64,000 nt of DNA, taken from positions 431,501 through 495,500 of the forward strand of contig JAOTOL010001461.1 in NCBI GenBank assembly GCA_034440575.1. The letters run 5' to 3'. Made by a program: the position numbers and the translations under genes. The notes under the pieces are model-generated. The model made no database searches, was not told the origin of the DNA, and saw nothing but the letters and a program-made list of their open reading frames with translations. This stretch comes from Imbricaverruca yamaguchii (lineage: Eukaryota; Arthropoda; Thecostraca; Neoverrucidae). This document shows, in pieces, positions 11,199 to 23,202 of the stretch (positions are counted from its first letter, which is position 1; the number at the start of each line of letters is the position of its first letter).

Positions 11199-11362
11199 AC
11201 ATGATGTATCAGACGAAAATACAGATACTTTGATGACGTTAGAAACATGTGCGCACAAGAAACATGACGAAACAGAGAGAAAGCATCGGAAGCTGATATG
11301 GGCAAGGTTAAAACTAGCACAGGAATAGCCGCACGACAACAAAGCAGTGCCAGTTTGAAAAG

Positions 11363-11426
11363 CCTAGTTGATTCTGGTTAATATATTTGCCTGGTAACCG
11401 TACGGTCCCGGGTTCCAATCTCGCCA
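11363..11426 (+). mobile_element. possible tRNA-derived SINE head, degenerate
   Basis: A box-A-like tagttgattctggttaa is followed about 45 nt later by a box-B-like gggttccaatctcgcc, at tRNA-like spacing. The cloverleaf is incomplete, so this is more likely SINE debris than a tRNA gene. Confidence 0.35.
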
Positions 11427-13390
11427 GATAATTTGACGTTGGCCTACTTGTGGCCATTCAGTGCGAGAGAGTGACGTCATGGACGCACGGGTGTCTATGC
11501 AGTTGGTTGGTGAGCCAAATGACCCTTTTGATGGCAAAGTTACTCCGAAAATCATTTGCATCTAGTGTACACCCATGGGCCAAACAATTCAGCAATAGGA
11601 TGAATGGGGGAGGTCCAACTCGATGATTGGGGAGGGGAATTGTTGATCGAGACGGCCAGTGGCTTACTAAGAATATACAGGGCGACATCCCTGCATGGAA
11701 GTACCCAAGGTTCTTAATTTTTAACTTTATGTGAAAGATGCGGATAGTAAAAACAACTGGTTGAAAGCTTAACAGGGGATTTCATGACAACGAAAAAACA
11801 GTTGCGACATAGATGCACGGTGTCTCTCATGCATACATTTTTTTTATTTTGCAAAGAATAAATGCGGTTGCCTGTGTGGTGTCACCGGAGGGGGGGGGGG
11901 CGGGGTGGCAGGTTCTTTCCCAAACGAATATTTGCAGTAGCGAAAACGGATCGGCGACCCGGCACGCCGAAAGTTGGGGTACCTCAATGCACTAATTATG
12001 TACGTTGCGTCATATTGTATCATATTCTGGTGTTAGACCATCGACGGTCATCAACCCGGGCTAATTTGCGTGAGCTAATCGCACTTTAACCGACAACAGT
12101 GCTGATGCTGAAGATATCAACCTGGAATTAGTCACGTGACCTTCGGTCACGCTGAATAGTATTTTATTGATGCAATGATCACTTCATCTTCGTCTATGTG
12201 TACAATGCATGGGAAGTAACGCGCTAGAAAGGTCAAATCAGATGAGATAGAGTCAAACCACACAAACATCAAGCCATCTCAGGCCATTTATTGGCCACCT
12301 AATGACATTTTGCATGACTTAGGTAGCGCTTCAACCAAAATAAAATAGAACTTCACGAGAAAGAGCAATATTCTGTATAAGGTGCAACGAATCCTGCCAT
12401 TTAACATGACATTACGTTGTAGACCGTTGACATACTTTAATTCAATGTCCACTGTGTCAGATCTGAGATTGGTGTTAATATGTTGCAACTACTCCGAATA
12501 ATGACCCTGTGACTATTCTGGAACATCACTGTCTTAGATCCGTCCCAGGTCTTTGACCTTTGTCACTCCGCTCCGCTCCACTCCGTGTCCTCGCGGAGGA
12601 CCGATCCCGACCCTCGCAGCGATCTCTCAGTATTGTGTGCGATCACCTAGCGAAACACGGACGGTTTCGTGTGTCAGTGCGGGATAGTTGCCGTGTCGGA
12701 GGGGCGTGAGAGTTTGTTCGGGAGTGTTTGACTCAGTGTGCGGAGCGGAGCACACAAGGTCCCTACCGTACCGTTCCTCGATAGGATGCGTGAGCGAAAG
12801 CCTACGTGACGTGTGATGATCGTGAGTTCTCCGTGCATTGCGCTCGAAATGTGATCTAGATGAGTGTACATGTGTACCTGTCGTACGTTCTGCTTGCAAC
12901 TCAAGGCTCGCGCGCCCGCATTACGTGAGCATCGGCTTGTGCGGGAGCATGCAGTCATCGATGACCTGGTGAGAGCGGAGGCGGTCGGTGAGAAGTGGAG
13001 CGAAACTGCCCTACCCTGTCCCAAGCAACACAGTCGCTGTCCCTATACAGATGGTGGTAACCGACCTTCGGCTATATTGCGCTTGCCATGCGAATTCCTC
13101 TTGCTTTAACTGATGAAATACAATTATGCAGCATTATAAATATTTTAATTTGGCAATCTCGGCTACGAATGAGATTAACAAACATTAGTCCTAATCACGC
13201 AATAACCGCACCTGTGGCCCAAATATGACAAAGAACACCTAATCATGCAACAATGGCGCAATGTTCTAAAAGTGTTCACGTAGTAACTAGGCTTTGCGAT
13301 ATGCTGCGAAATTTCATTTTTCGAGACAGCCATGTCATGACACATGAGCCATATGGAGTTCGCGCAACAACACATTTTGGCAGAGTGTTG
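11427..13390. other. presumed intron; GC-rich patch at 12540-13070
   Basis: Largely anonymous. The patch at 12540-13070 is CpG-rich and contains a strong pyrimidine-rich acceptor-like site on the minus strand (just before GTCATCGATGACTGC, near 12965). That frame closes after 14 codons. On the plus strand a 63-nt segment ends in CTG|GTGAGAG. Neither is convincing as an exon. Confidence 0.4.
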
Positions 13391-13394
13391 CAAA

Positions 13395-13990
13395 GGATTC
13401 TGCAAAAGGATTCAGACCAAGGAAGCCAGGAAGAAGGCATTGAGAATGCTTGGGGCAATAAATAGGAATGTATCCTACAGAAGTGAGGAAGTCATCAGGA
13501 AGCTTTACTGTGCATATGTCAGACCACATTTAGAATACTGCATCCAAGCTTGGTCTCCTAGCTATGAAAAAGATTGTTGGCTTTTAGAGAGAGTACAAAA
13601 GAGGGCTACAAAAATGGTTAATGGCATAAGCAACCTGGCATATGAAGAAATATTAAAGAAATTGAATATGTTTCAGTTAGATATAGAAGGCTGAGAGGAG
13701 ATCTCATCGAGGTTTTTAAATTACTCCATGGTCTGTAGAGGGGATATCTTGGGGAAATGTTTTAATTTAACAGAAATGATGCAATTAGAGGTCATCAATT
13801 CAAAATTAAAGTTAACCACAGCAGAACAAGGTTAAGACAGTTCTTCTTCACCAACAGGGTAGTAGAACACTGGAACCAGCTGACAGAAACCATTGTAAGT
13901 AGCAGCACATTGAACGTCTTTAAAAACAGCATAGACAATCATTACAAGAATAGTGGGCTTGCTTTTCAGTATTACAGGGAGGGCTGATCG
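13395..13990 (+). mobile_element. CR1-like LINE, 3' end of ORF2 (truncated, frameshifted)
   Basis: The translated frame carries the C-terminal part of a CR1/L2-type reverse transcriptase: KALRMLGAINRN, then KLYCAYVRPHLEYCIQAWSP, LLERVQKRATKM and LAYEEILKKLNMFQL. A one-base shift near 13690 moves the frame to LRGDLIEVFKLLHG. After stops near 13736 and 13762 it resumes with AIRGHQFKIK, RLRQFFFTNRVVEHWNQL and TLNVFKNSIDNHY, ending in TGA at 13985-13987. This block order is the usual CR1 ORF2 end. The copy is 5'-truncated, as is typical of LINE insertions, and non-functional. About 100 bp of 3' UTR-like sequence follows. It lies within the presumed large intron, on the strand opposite the gene. 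Confidence 0.88.
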
Positions 13991-15388
13991 ACGGATTTGG
14001 TGGGCAACTGGTTGAGTGTACACAGTGCAACCAAGAAGGGCCCTTGTGGCTCATAGTTGTACTAATCTTTTATGTCTTCATGTCTTTATGAAAGATATGA
14101 GGTAGCTTTTGTCACAAAAATCAAAGCAGGGTGAATATTTTCCTGGAAATAACTAATATTTCGAAAGGCCAGATATTTGGAACTCATCGGAGAAGTTGAG
14201 ATGCACTCAGAAGATGCTCCGTGGCTATCCTGACTCCAATGATATAGTTTGTACACCTTAGCTGCTTCAACATGTCCTATTCAGTTACTTTGTGACACCT
14301 TTTGTCCTGACTTCCCCATGTTGATTGTGCTATATTTCCTGACACTTTCAATATAGGGCATACAAGTCGCGGTCATCAGAATTACAGCGGGAAATTTGGT
14401 CCTTACCTGAGCGACGAGTCCCGGAATTGCCATGATTAGGATCACAGTAGCAATTATGGGGAAAGTGCGCACGTTTTTATCGACAACGCTAACCTTCGCA
14501 TGACCAGTTCCAAAACGTTCATCAATAAATGTACTAATTCATAGCATAAAAACAAATTAAGGACTCGAAGCATGCATAGTATACTAAAGTTCTAATGCTC
14601 ATATTTCAACTTCCAAAAAGATGCAGCTGATCCTTGCAACTTAAAAATAGCTTTCACATCTGACATTAACCCCAAATGACTCCACTTTGTACCGAAGTAC
14701 AAACCCTAGTGGCTAGATAGGCATAGGATCTTGGATATGAACTTGGGAGAAACTTTCAAGTGTTCTTGCTAAGCTCACCGAGAACTATTCTGAAGATGTT
14801 TTTTATCTCTACCACCAATAGTTTTCGAGTGAGCCAGGAGGGAAAAAGTTTTCCTCCCCCCCCCCAAAGAGTTGCGAGTTAACCCTCATTCGTGAAGTGA
14901 TAGTATTGCTACAATCAGAGTGATGAAACAGATGGACACGGAATAAAGAGTAACTGTGGCCTTAATTATGTCAGAGAAAGGTCTGACAAAGGAAACGACT
15001 TGACGAAAGAAAGACCAGGAATATCCATGACGCCATGAAAACGGGCCAAATGTAAAAATATGCAGTACTGTATGTGGATAGCAAAGGACATGCTGGGAAT
15101 TCGATAACATCAAAGAACAGGTCAGAGAAGAAGAAAGGAAATCGAAATTACACGACCCTATACAAATGTTCAACAGGTAAGGCGATTGAATGAAGGACAA
15201 AACTGGGGCTCTGGTATATGTAAACGAATATACAATGACAGCGGCCCAGCTATGAAAATGGTAAATGGAGTTAGTTACCCTTCAGGCCAAATTGTTCCAT
15301 TTTTTCCAAGTGAGAACTATCCACTATCAATTCCCTTGTGCGTTTGGCTGCACCTCCCATGAAAACTTCTGGCAGGATACACATGGGC
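13991..15388. other. presumed intron, no recognisable feature
   Basis: AT-rich sequence with short open frames only. No RNA gene or domain is recognised after the LINE tail. Confidence 0.5.
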
Positions 15389-15508
15389 ACAAAACATGTT
15401 CTGTGCCATAACAAATGATCCGTTAGCACAGAGCATGGCTTGTGCCATAACAAATGATCCGTTGACACAAGACATGTTCTGTCTGTGTCCTATCAAATGA
15501 TCCGTTAA
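15389..15508. repeat. about 48-bp tandem repeat, 2-3 copies
   Basis: Three imperfect copies around the core ataacaaatgatccgtta, each preceded by a catgttctgtgcc-like block. The last copy has a small insertion (ctgtctgtgtcc). Confidence 0.8.
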
Positions 15509-15760
15509 CCTTCGTGGTGCACGGGAGTCAATTTGACCCCTCCTGCTTGAAGTTTGCTTGAGATACTTTCTGAATCGTTCAAGACATATCTTTGAAATTT
15601 GGTACGTCTTCCGGAAATTGACGATCGTACAATATCTCACATGTGGAGGACATTCTTTTAAAACATCCGAGTCAGGGGAGGTGAAAGTCAGGCAACGACT
15701 TCAGATTGTTTTTTATGCACATAAAATATGTCAAAGGAACAAATATTCAAAGATATGATA
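15505..15760 (+). mobile_element. possible piggyBac-type MITE end
   Basis: A TTAA (15505-15508) is followed at once by ccttcgtggtgcacgggagt and a caatttgacccc motif. This resembles the TTAA plus CCYTT and GTCAAxTTGACC ends of piggyBac-related non-autonomous elements. No matching inverted end was located within the next few hundred bases, so boundaries and identity are uncertain. Confidence 0.25.
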
Positions 15761-17135
15761 AAACAGAAGAGTGAATATGAAAACGTTCTGCATTGCCTCC
15801 ACCACTGAATGGATAGAATCACTGAAACCAATGAAGACACATGAAAAGGTCTGAGCATCTGTTCACGGCATCACTGACCAGACAGGTATGTCAAAATTAT
15901 GTACGATGCAGATAGATATACTAATCGTAGATACTAGTCACGCATAGGTAAAGTTCGCTATTTCTTGAAGAGTAATTCGAGCCCGTGCACCAATCGGTTG
16001 CGCCTTTAGCTAGTTACATTTAGTTGTAATAGGTTACAATGTTGTTGAACTTCTCCAATGCGGGTTCAATTCGCCAGTTTTAACAGTGCTCGCTCCTGTC
16101 AATAATCTCCTTTTGCTCCGACCTGGAATTCACGATGCATAATGCTGTCATAATGACGGGAAATTAGAGCTGAAATATCTCACCAAGCATTCCATCTCAC
16201 ATGGAATCTCACCAAGCGTTCCATCTGCCAGTTCCACAACGCAGCACTTACAGCTCCCATAAACATTTCCTTCTCCTGCCAGGCTTGTGATTTCCGAAAC
16301 CTTATATGATCGATGGTTGGTGCATGAGAGCCTAATTGTGGGTTAATTTGTACATATTACCTTTGCGTGCAACATTAGCATCAATAAATCAACGCTAAGC
16401 GGAACACCGTGGTAGCTTGTAAAACTCATCGAACATGCCTCCCTGAAGCTGCTTGAGACACGTTCTTGATCATGACAGAGCTCATTCTTGGGTGGTACCA
16501 TGTGTAAAACAGATAGTCAGAAAAGGTGGCCGAGTGGTCGAATAGCTGAGATAGGGCTACCGAAAAAAATGGGAAGGAAACAGTCTAAGGATTAGCGCTA
16601 ACACTATCTTTTACACCAAATCATGCAATGCATTTAAGCAACTCCCCAGCCCTACACCACACCTGTTGTTTACACCATGACGTCGAAGTTATCCAATTTG
16701 CTTTCTTCCAGCTGTTTTCCATTGCTATCTCTAATTTTCATATTAGACTCGCAATGAAGAACGTTGGGTACTTATAATTTCACATGCAACTAAGCAGCCA
16801 TGAAAAGTGACCTATATACCACACAGAATGGTTGCATGGAAGCAACAATTAAAAAAGCTAGTGAGATTAGGCCCAGGAATGTTACGGCTACGAGGCAACC
16901 AAGCTACCTAAAAGGATAATTGGCTCAGGAAATCAGCGTTGGTTTGAGTATCTTTTCGTATTTATTTTTCGAGCAGCTTTGTTCCTACTTCACCGACCTG
17001 CAGCAAAAATATAATAGTGTCCATCGGCTTTCGGCCTGTGACATGCGATCGACGTGCAGTGCCATTGACGAAGAGTAATGATGTGTTCGTGTGTGGCAAC
17101 ACTCGTCTGGCGGACAGACGCAGCTGTCTACTCAC
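15761..17135. other. presumed intron
   Basis: Anonymous, AT-rich. Near 15990-16070 a ttagctagtt segment and gcgggttcaattcgcc have tRNA box-like character, and near 16526 ggtggccgagtggtc resembles a Ser/Leu-type box A. None forms a complete tRNA, so these are at most SINE remnants. The large exon begins at 17136. Confidence 0.45.
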
Positions 17136-19951
17136 GTGCGGCGAGATGAGGCTGGTGGACGACGCCAGAGACGTGATGCTGCCGTGGTGATCCTTGGCGG
17201 AGGTCAGCGACACGGTGGAGCCGCTGTGATGCTGTCCCGGCCCGTCCTCGCTGCCGTTCGAGTCGAGGGACGACATGCGGCCGTGACAGCCGGAGCGGTT
17301 GTTGTCGGACCGCTCGAACGCACGCCGCAGGTCGCTCACGCTCAGCACGTGCTTGGAGCCGGCCGTGCGCTTCAGGTTGGCGGTGAGCATCTCCAGCAGG
17401 CTGCTGGTGGAGCCGTTCGGTGAGCGTGCCGCGTCGAACGCGTCCATGATGTTCTCCTGGCTGGAGGACGTGCTGATCGGGCAGCCGGCCGACAGCATGC
17501 CGCCCAGCTCGAACACCTTGAGCTCGCGCTCGCTCTCCACCCAGCTCTGCGGCCGGGACGGCAGGCGGCCGCGCCGGTCGCGCAGGTGGACCGGCGCCGC
17601 GCCGTAGCTGGGCGTGCTCAGCTTGCGGTCGATGTCGGCGCGTTCGCTCTCGATGCTCGGCCAGTTGCGGTCGACCACGTCGCGCACGCTGGTCGGCGGC
17701 CCGTCCTTGGCACGCGCCGGCTCGCTGGCGGCGCGCGCCGGCTGCGGCGCGGTCACCGCCTCTGAGCGGTCCGACTTGGCGCCGGCCGAGCGCGAGGGCG
17801 AAATGTGCGGCGAACGGGCCGCCGGGGGCGCAGCGGGCGCCGGCGCCGGTGCCGTGTCGCCGTCGCCGCTCAGCATCAGCCAGCGTTGCTTCAGCGACTT
17901 GACGCTCGGCTTGGTCGACTGGCGCAGCTTGGTGAGGTGGCGCGACTCGCCCGCGTTCGGTCCTGCCGTGGTCGCGTTGGCGGCCGGCGCGAACTTGCGC
18001 CACGCGGCGTCGTCCTGGATCCTCGGCGGCGAACTGCTCACCTTCTCCGGCTGCCGGACGGTCGGCGGCAGAGGCGCGCTCTCCGCCGGCTGCTCCGAGT
18101 CCACCACCGCCTCCTCCTCCTCCTCCCGTATCATGGACCGCGACGGCGAGCTGCTCAGCTCGTCCTCGATGTCGATCTCCTTGACGGGAGAGCCGTGCAG
18201 GGTGGACGTGCTGGCGCGGTGGTCGAACTCGAGGCTGCCGGCGCGGCTGCGCGCCACGCTGCCGCCCGCCTCGCACAGCGGCTCGGCCACCAGCGTCAGC
18301 GTCGAGCTGCCCACGTCCACCTCGTCGTCGGCGACGGGCAGGCGGCGAGCGGCGACGGGCACGTCGTCGGAAACGCGCCGGCGCGACTCGCCGCCGGCGC
18401 CGGCCGGCCGAGAGTTGAGCGAGCTGCTGCGCTGCAGCGGCTCGCGGGTCGGCGGCATGGCCCGCGGCTGAGGCGACACGGCCGGCGGCCGCTGCAGACT
18501 CGGGTGGTGCTCGTGCGAGCAGGAGCGCGACAGCTCGATCGACGAACCGCCCAGCCGCCAGGACGTCGACACCGAACGGAACGCCGAGCCCGTCGACACT
18601 GGCGACGAGTATACAGAGACGTCCTTCCGCTTAAATGCGGGAGAGTACATGGGGAGGGAGGGCGAGTCGCCCTTCCACGGTGGAGATGCCAAGTGGAGGG
18701 GCTCGGGTCGCTCTGGTCTCTCGATGATGGCGTGGTTTACCCTGGGCGATGGTTTTGGACTTAACAGGTTGGTACTCGATTTGCTCAACACAGATAGGTC
18801 TTTGCTTTTTATGGCCGGCATATCAGCAGGACCTTTCTTTGTGATGCCGTCGACTTTGCTGGGGATGATCAAGCCGCGAAGCTTTGAAGTCTTGCGCAAA
18901 GGGAAGCATTTCTTCCGCTCCTCCATGATGGAGTTGAGCGACGTTTTGCGGGGTAGATTTGCAGTCGTGCCGTTGTAGCAATATCCCGGACTGTGAAGAC
19001 CCGCGTAGCTGTGCCTCTTCTCGACCCGACCCAGGTCGAGCAGGCTCTGCGACCGTTCTGAGAGCGGACTGACGCCGGGCGAGTCGCTCTCCTCGGGGGA
19101 CTCGGAGCGGCCCGTCGACGAGTCGCGCGAGTGGGACGCCGTCACGCGGATGGAGCACGCCGACGAGGCGGAGGAGTCGGTGTCGCGCGCAGCGTCGAAC
19201 ATGTCGTCGGCGTGCCGGTCGTGCACCAGCACGCTGCCAAGACTGCCGTACTTGGCGCCAGATGGATCTGAGATCTTCTTCGGCCGAGCCACCCCGTCGC
19301 GAGAGCGGTGTCGGTCGGTTTCGTTTCCGGTCAATTTCAGGTCGGACTTGGAGCGCTCCTGGGCCTTTATCTGCCCCACTCTGCCGCCCAGCTTTGAGTC
19401 TTTTTCATTGTTGTTGTACAGCGCCGGCCGGTTCTTGGACGAGCCCAGCGTCTCACTTGAAGGACTGGAGAACAGAGCGATTCTGTCGCGGACGCTTGTC
19501 CTTTCGTGGCCAGCTCCCGCGTGCCCCGTGGTAAATCTGCGCAGGTCGTTCTCGCTCGGGTGTCTGATTCGGGCGTACCTACCCTCTCCTGCACTGCTGC
19601 CTCTCTCTGCCAGCGACTCGGACCTCTGACACGCCTTCACGCGCAGGTCAATCCTGCATTCGACTGGTGCCACCGGTGCCGGCTCTCCAGCGAGGTCGCC
19701 GTGACCGAGAGCGACCTTGAGGTCGTGATCTGGCTCGGCGGCGTCGGCTGACGCGCTGTGTGGGTCGACGCGCTCGCACAGCCGGAAGTCGGGCGGAAAC
19801 TCGTGTCCGTCGGGCGGCAGGCGCGTGGCCGTCGGCGGCGGCGACTGGCGTGGTCGGACCGCGCTGACGTCACTGCAGCTGACGTGTGACCTCATCGAGT
19901 CGGGGAGGTGACGTGTCACGGCGGCCATCGCACGCCGATCACCAGTCAAGT
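17136..19951 (-). CDS. bbg: large exon of a Big bang-like PDZ scaffold, disordered region
   Basis: A 2,816-nt exon with 938 open codons, GC-rich and far longer than expected by chance. The 3' side is a consensus donor CAC|GTGAGT (intron starts at 17135, phase 0). The 5' side has a good acceptor, cagcctctccgttgcag|ACTTGACTGG (exon starts at 19951). The first in-frame ATG is at 19928 in a good context (purine at -3, G at +4), so this could be the first coding exon or an internal one. The protein is Ser/Pro/Arg-rich and looks disordered. More ordered blocks are SENDLRRF followed by TSVRDRIALFSS (about residues 133-162), a SYAGLHSPGYC block, an acidic EEEEE run, PQSWVESERELKVFELGGML (about residue 800), NIMDAFDAA (about 832) and LSVSDLRRAFERSDNN (about 870), followed by repeated Ser-Leu motifs. 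No catalytic domain is present. Many SxS and RxxS sites suggest phosphorylation. Linkage to the PDZ exon is inferred from strand and phase. Confidence 0.85.
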
Positions 19952-21091
19952 CTGCAACGGAGAGGCTGCTGATGTCTTAGACTGAATATGGAGAACGTTG
20001 CCAACTTCATGGTGGCCCAGCACTTCAATCTAATGAAGCATAAAGTGCCATACGCTGCACTGAAAAGGTTTTAGAACTTTGCTTGGCTCCAGGTAACTCA
20101 GCGCTTGCAAGAGCCTCACTCACGGCACATCATTGCATAAACATGACTAAGCAAGACTGAAAACCGGTATCTGCCGGTGCTACCATCGTAATCCATAATC
20201 TCTTGAGCAGGATCATGACGTTGAATGCATTCAAAGCGAATCCTAGGCTGAAAAATTTGACAGTAGTGAGGCTGAGTGAGGTGGAAGCCGAAGCCGAAGC
20301 AAAGCAAAGCAAAGCAAAGCGAAGCGAAGCGACTGGCTGCGATGTCCAGGGATGCGGCAACTGGACAGCCGTGTAAAGGCACTGCTGACAGGCTCATTGG
20401 TGACAAGCTAATTCTGCCGTTGAATTATAATTTACAACGTAACTGGAGAGATCGAGTTCCATGTTACACTGTTGCTTAGCATGCGCTCCCATTCCGCAAA
20501 GCCGTCCTGAGCAACATTTGGATTCAATTTAAGGACGATCCCGAAAGTCTCCAAAACACAGAAATGGAACCTGAAAAAATTGCGATACATCTTCAGGTAG
20601 CTGATGCTCCGCTGATAAATGTATACTACTTCTTATGATTAAAATTGTTTGTGGAAAATGCACACACGATGAGAAATGCCCATCTGGAAAATTATACCAT
20701 ATGCCACCGATTTCGTCCATACCTTATGGTATGGCGGTTCAAATACCCGGGCACAAGGTTGATACACTGCTGAAACCACTAGAGAGCGGCGCGGCACAAG
20801 CCGCCGTTCGACACTGACTCCGGGATAATGGTCAGTCACGACCGTCTGGGGGCAGCGTTATTAGTCTCTCTTCCAGCCCTCCCAGCAAGACCGACCGCCG
20901 CTGACTGATGGCCAGCTGGCTGCGGCCCCCGGGGATCGTCACGCCCGAGGCGCGCAGTGACTGGCAGTGCGGGTCGTCACGAACGGAGGCGGCTCCGTCC
21001 GTCCGACAGCGGTCACGTGACAGCCGAGACAGCGCGCCATCGCCTGCCGAGGACGCCAGAGCCGCCTCGCAGCCTCGGCGGCAGTCTGATC
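19952..21091. other. upstream intron or 5' flank; short (GAAGC)n tract
   Basis: No coding motif is seen upstream of the large exon. A short pentanucleotide tract (aagccgaagc to aagcgaagcg) occupies 20284-20333. Past 20830 the sequence becomes CpG-rich before the pentamer array. No TATA or initiator element can be claimed. Confidence 0.45.
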
Positions 21092-21191
21092 TAACCTGAC
21101 CTGACCTGACCTGACCTGACCTGACCTGCCCTGTCCTGACCCGACCTGACCTGACCTGACCTGACCTGACCTGACCTGACCTGACCTGACC
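21092..21191. repeat. (CTGAC)n pentanucleotide array, about 20 copies
   Basis: About 100 bp of nearly uninterrupted cctga units with three variant units near 21126-21143 (ctgccctgtcctgacccga). On the other strand the tract reads as overlapping GGTCAG, giving AGGTCA-type half-sites every five bases. Confidence 0.95.
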
Positions 21192-21454
21192 GCACTGACT
21201 AGGGCCTGCCACGGTGGCCGACGACGCCAACTCTCTCCGCGTGCCACCCGTCGAACTTTGCGCAAGCCCACTCTTTCTAATATCTGAATAGCTTCCGCCG
21301 CGCCGGCCGGATCAAGGCTTCCTCTATTCAGCGGCGGAAACTTCAAGCAGAAAGTTGGCGCAGTGAAGACTCGTGCAGTTGACGGGTCGACTGCGGTCAG
21401 CTTTGACGGCATCGTTGCCAGCTTATTGGCGCATGGGACAAGGTTAGCTGTCGG

Positions 21455-21772
21455 GTGGCGATGGTGTGGCAGCGCACGTAGCCGCGGTACGATGCCACAC
21501 ACGATGTTCGTGTTGCCAGTTCTGGTGGCGGTGGTGTGGCAGTGCCTGTGACTGCCATACGTTGACACACACGAAACCCGAGCTGCTAGTTCGAGTGATG
21601 GTGGTGTGACGGTGCATGTGGCTGCGATCCGCTGCCACACATGTGACCCGCGCCGCCAGTTCGGGTGATGGTGATGTGGCAGTGCACGTGACCGTTGCCA
21701 CACGTGAAGTCTGTGCCGCCAGTTAGTGGTGTGGCAGTGCACGTAGCTGCGGTCCGGCGCCATGCCTGAGAC
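21455..21772. repeat. about 70-bp minisatellite, 4-5 degenerate copies
   Basis: Copies start with ggtgtggcagtgcacgt and include a tgccacacacg-like block and a gccagttcgggt block, at about 69, 70, 69 and 58 nt spacing. They are well diverged, so the array is old. Confidence 0.8.
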
Positions 21773-22239
21773 TCGCGGAATCAATTAGCGTCGCGCAGCG
21801 CACTTCACATGCACGGGGCACACGTCACTGCGTGCTGCAGACAGGTGTTTTACAATGAACGGACCGCAATGAAGTCGTCATGCGGATAATTACCCATCAG
21901 CAGTGAAATTGCCGAGTAAGAGAGGACCTTAGGAGACGAAGCAGCGGCAACTGGCACCTGACGTGGGTACCTCTGGGGGTGTCGGCAAAACGCCAGCAGT
22001 GGAGGGATGCCTGCCACTGGGTGTCAGGCACAGACTGGACAGCAGTATCGGAGTACGTCAGATGGCAGGCAAAGGCATCATGGTACACCGTGACACTGTG
22101 ACAGTGGCAACACATGGTACATGGCTCAATGATGGACGACGACCATGGACTCGGCCACCATTGGGGTTCAGTGTGATATATTTCCAAACATTAAGGTTTC
22201 CGCCGAGTGACATCCAGAGCCCGTGGCCGCCACGCGACA
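21773..22239. other. anonymous spacer
   Basis: No gene is recognised between the two minisatellites; frames are short. Confidence 0.4.
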
Positions 22240-23000
22240 CCAGCCAGGCTGTACGGGGTGTGTGGGCGCCAGCCAGGCTGTACGGGGTGTGTGTGTATGC
22301 CAGCCAGGCTGTACGGGGGTGTGTGCGCGCCAGCCAGGCTGTACGGGGTGTGTGGGCGCCAGCCAGGCTGTACGGGTGTGTGTGGGCACCAGACGGCTGT
22401 ACGGGGTGTGTGGGCGCCAGCCAGGCTGTACGGGGTGTGTGGGCGCCAGACGGCTGTACGGGGTGTGTGGGCGCCGGCCAGGCTGTACGGGGTGTGTGTG
22501 TATGCCAGCCAGGCTGTACGGGGGTGTGTGCGCGCCAGCCAGGCTGTACGGGGTGTGTGGGCGCCAGTCAGGCTGTACTGGGTGTGTGGGCGCCAGCCAG
22601 GCTGTACTGGGTGTGTGTGCGCTAGCCAGGCTGTACGGGGGTGTGTGTGTGCGCCAGCCAGGCTGTACGGGGTGTGTGGGCGCCAGTCAGGCTATACGAG
22701 GGTGTGTGGGGCGCCGGCCAGGCTGTACGGGGTGTGTGGGCACCAGACGGCTGTACGGGGTGTGTGGGCGCCAGCCGGCTGTACGGGGTGTGTGGGCGCC
22801 AGACGGGGTGTGTGGGCACCAGACGGCTGTACGGGGTGTGTGTGCGCCAGCCAGGCTGTACGGGGTGTGTGGGCGCCAGACAGGCTGTACGAGGGTGTGT
22901 GGGCGCCAGACGGCTGTACGGGGGTGTGTGGGCACCAGACGGGTGTAGCGGCTGTACGGGGGTGAGTGCGCGCTAGCCAGGCTGTACGGGGGTGTGTGGG
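22240..23000. repeat. 29-30-bp minisatellite, about 25 copies
   Basis: Core unit ccagccaggctgtacggggt followed by gtgtgggcg. Variants include ccagacggctgtacgg and gtgtgtgtatg. Length changes of one base are frequent, so the frames drift. The 220-291-codon open frames here are repeat artefacts. Confidence 0.95.
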
Positions 23001-23202
23001 TGGCGGGTTGTCGAACGGCCACTGTTTGCACGGACATCAACAGACATGTCCCTCTCGCCTGGCCCGAAGTGCGGGCGTCCACCGTTGACTGAAGAGGAGC
23101 CTGCTGCACGCGCCAGAGGTGGCCGCTCTCGGCGCGGTCGGACGCCAAACGTAAACACCCGGCGGAGGCATTCGTGCCGACAAGGCAGAGGCGCGCGGCA
23201 CA

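Noticed and set aside
12900..12970. A further exon of the PDZ gene after the strong acceptor-like site near 12965 (minus)
   Set aside because: The phase-0 frame stops after 14 codons and the only donor before it would break phase with the next supported exon.
16962..17135. Extension of the large exon to the stop at 16962
   Set aside because: A consensus donor CAC|GTGAGT sits at 17136/17135 and the sequence beyond loses the composition of the exon; it is probably read-through into the intron.
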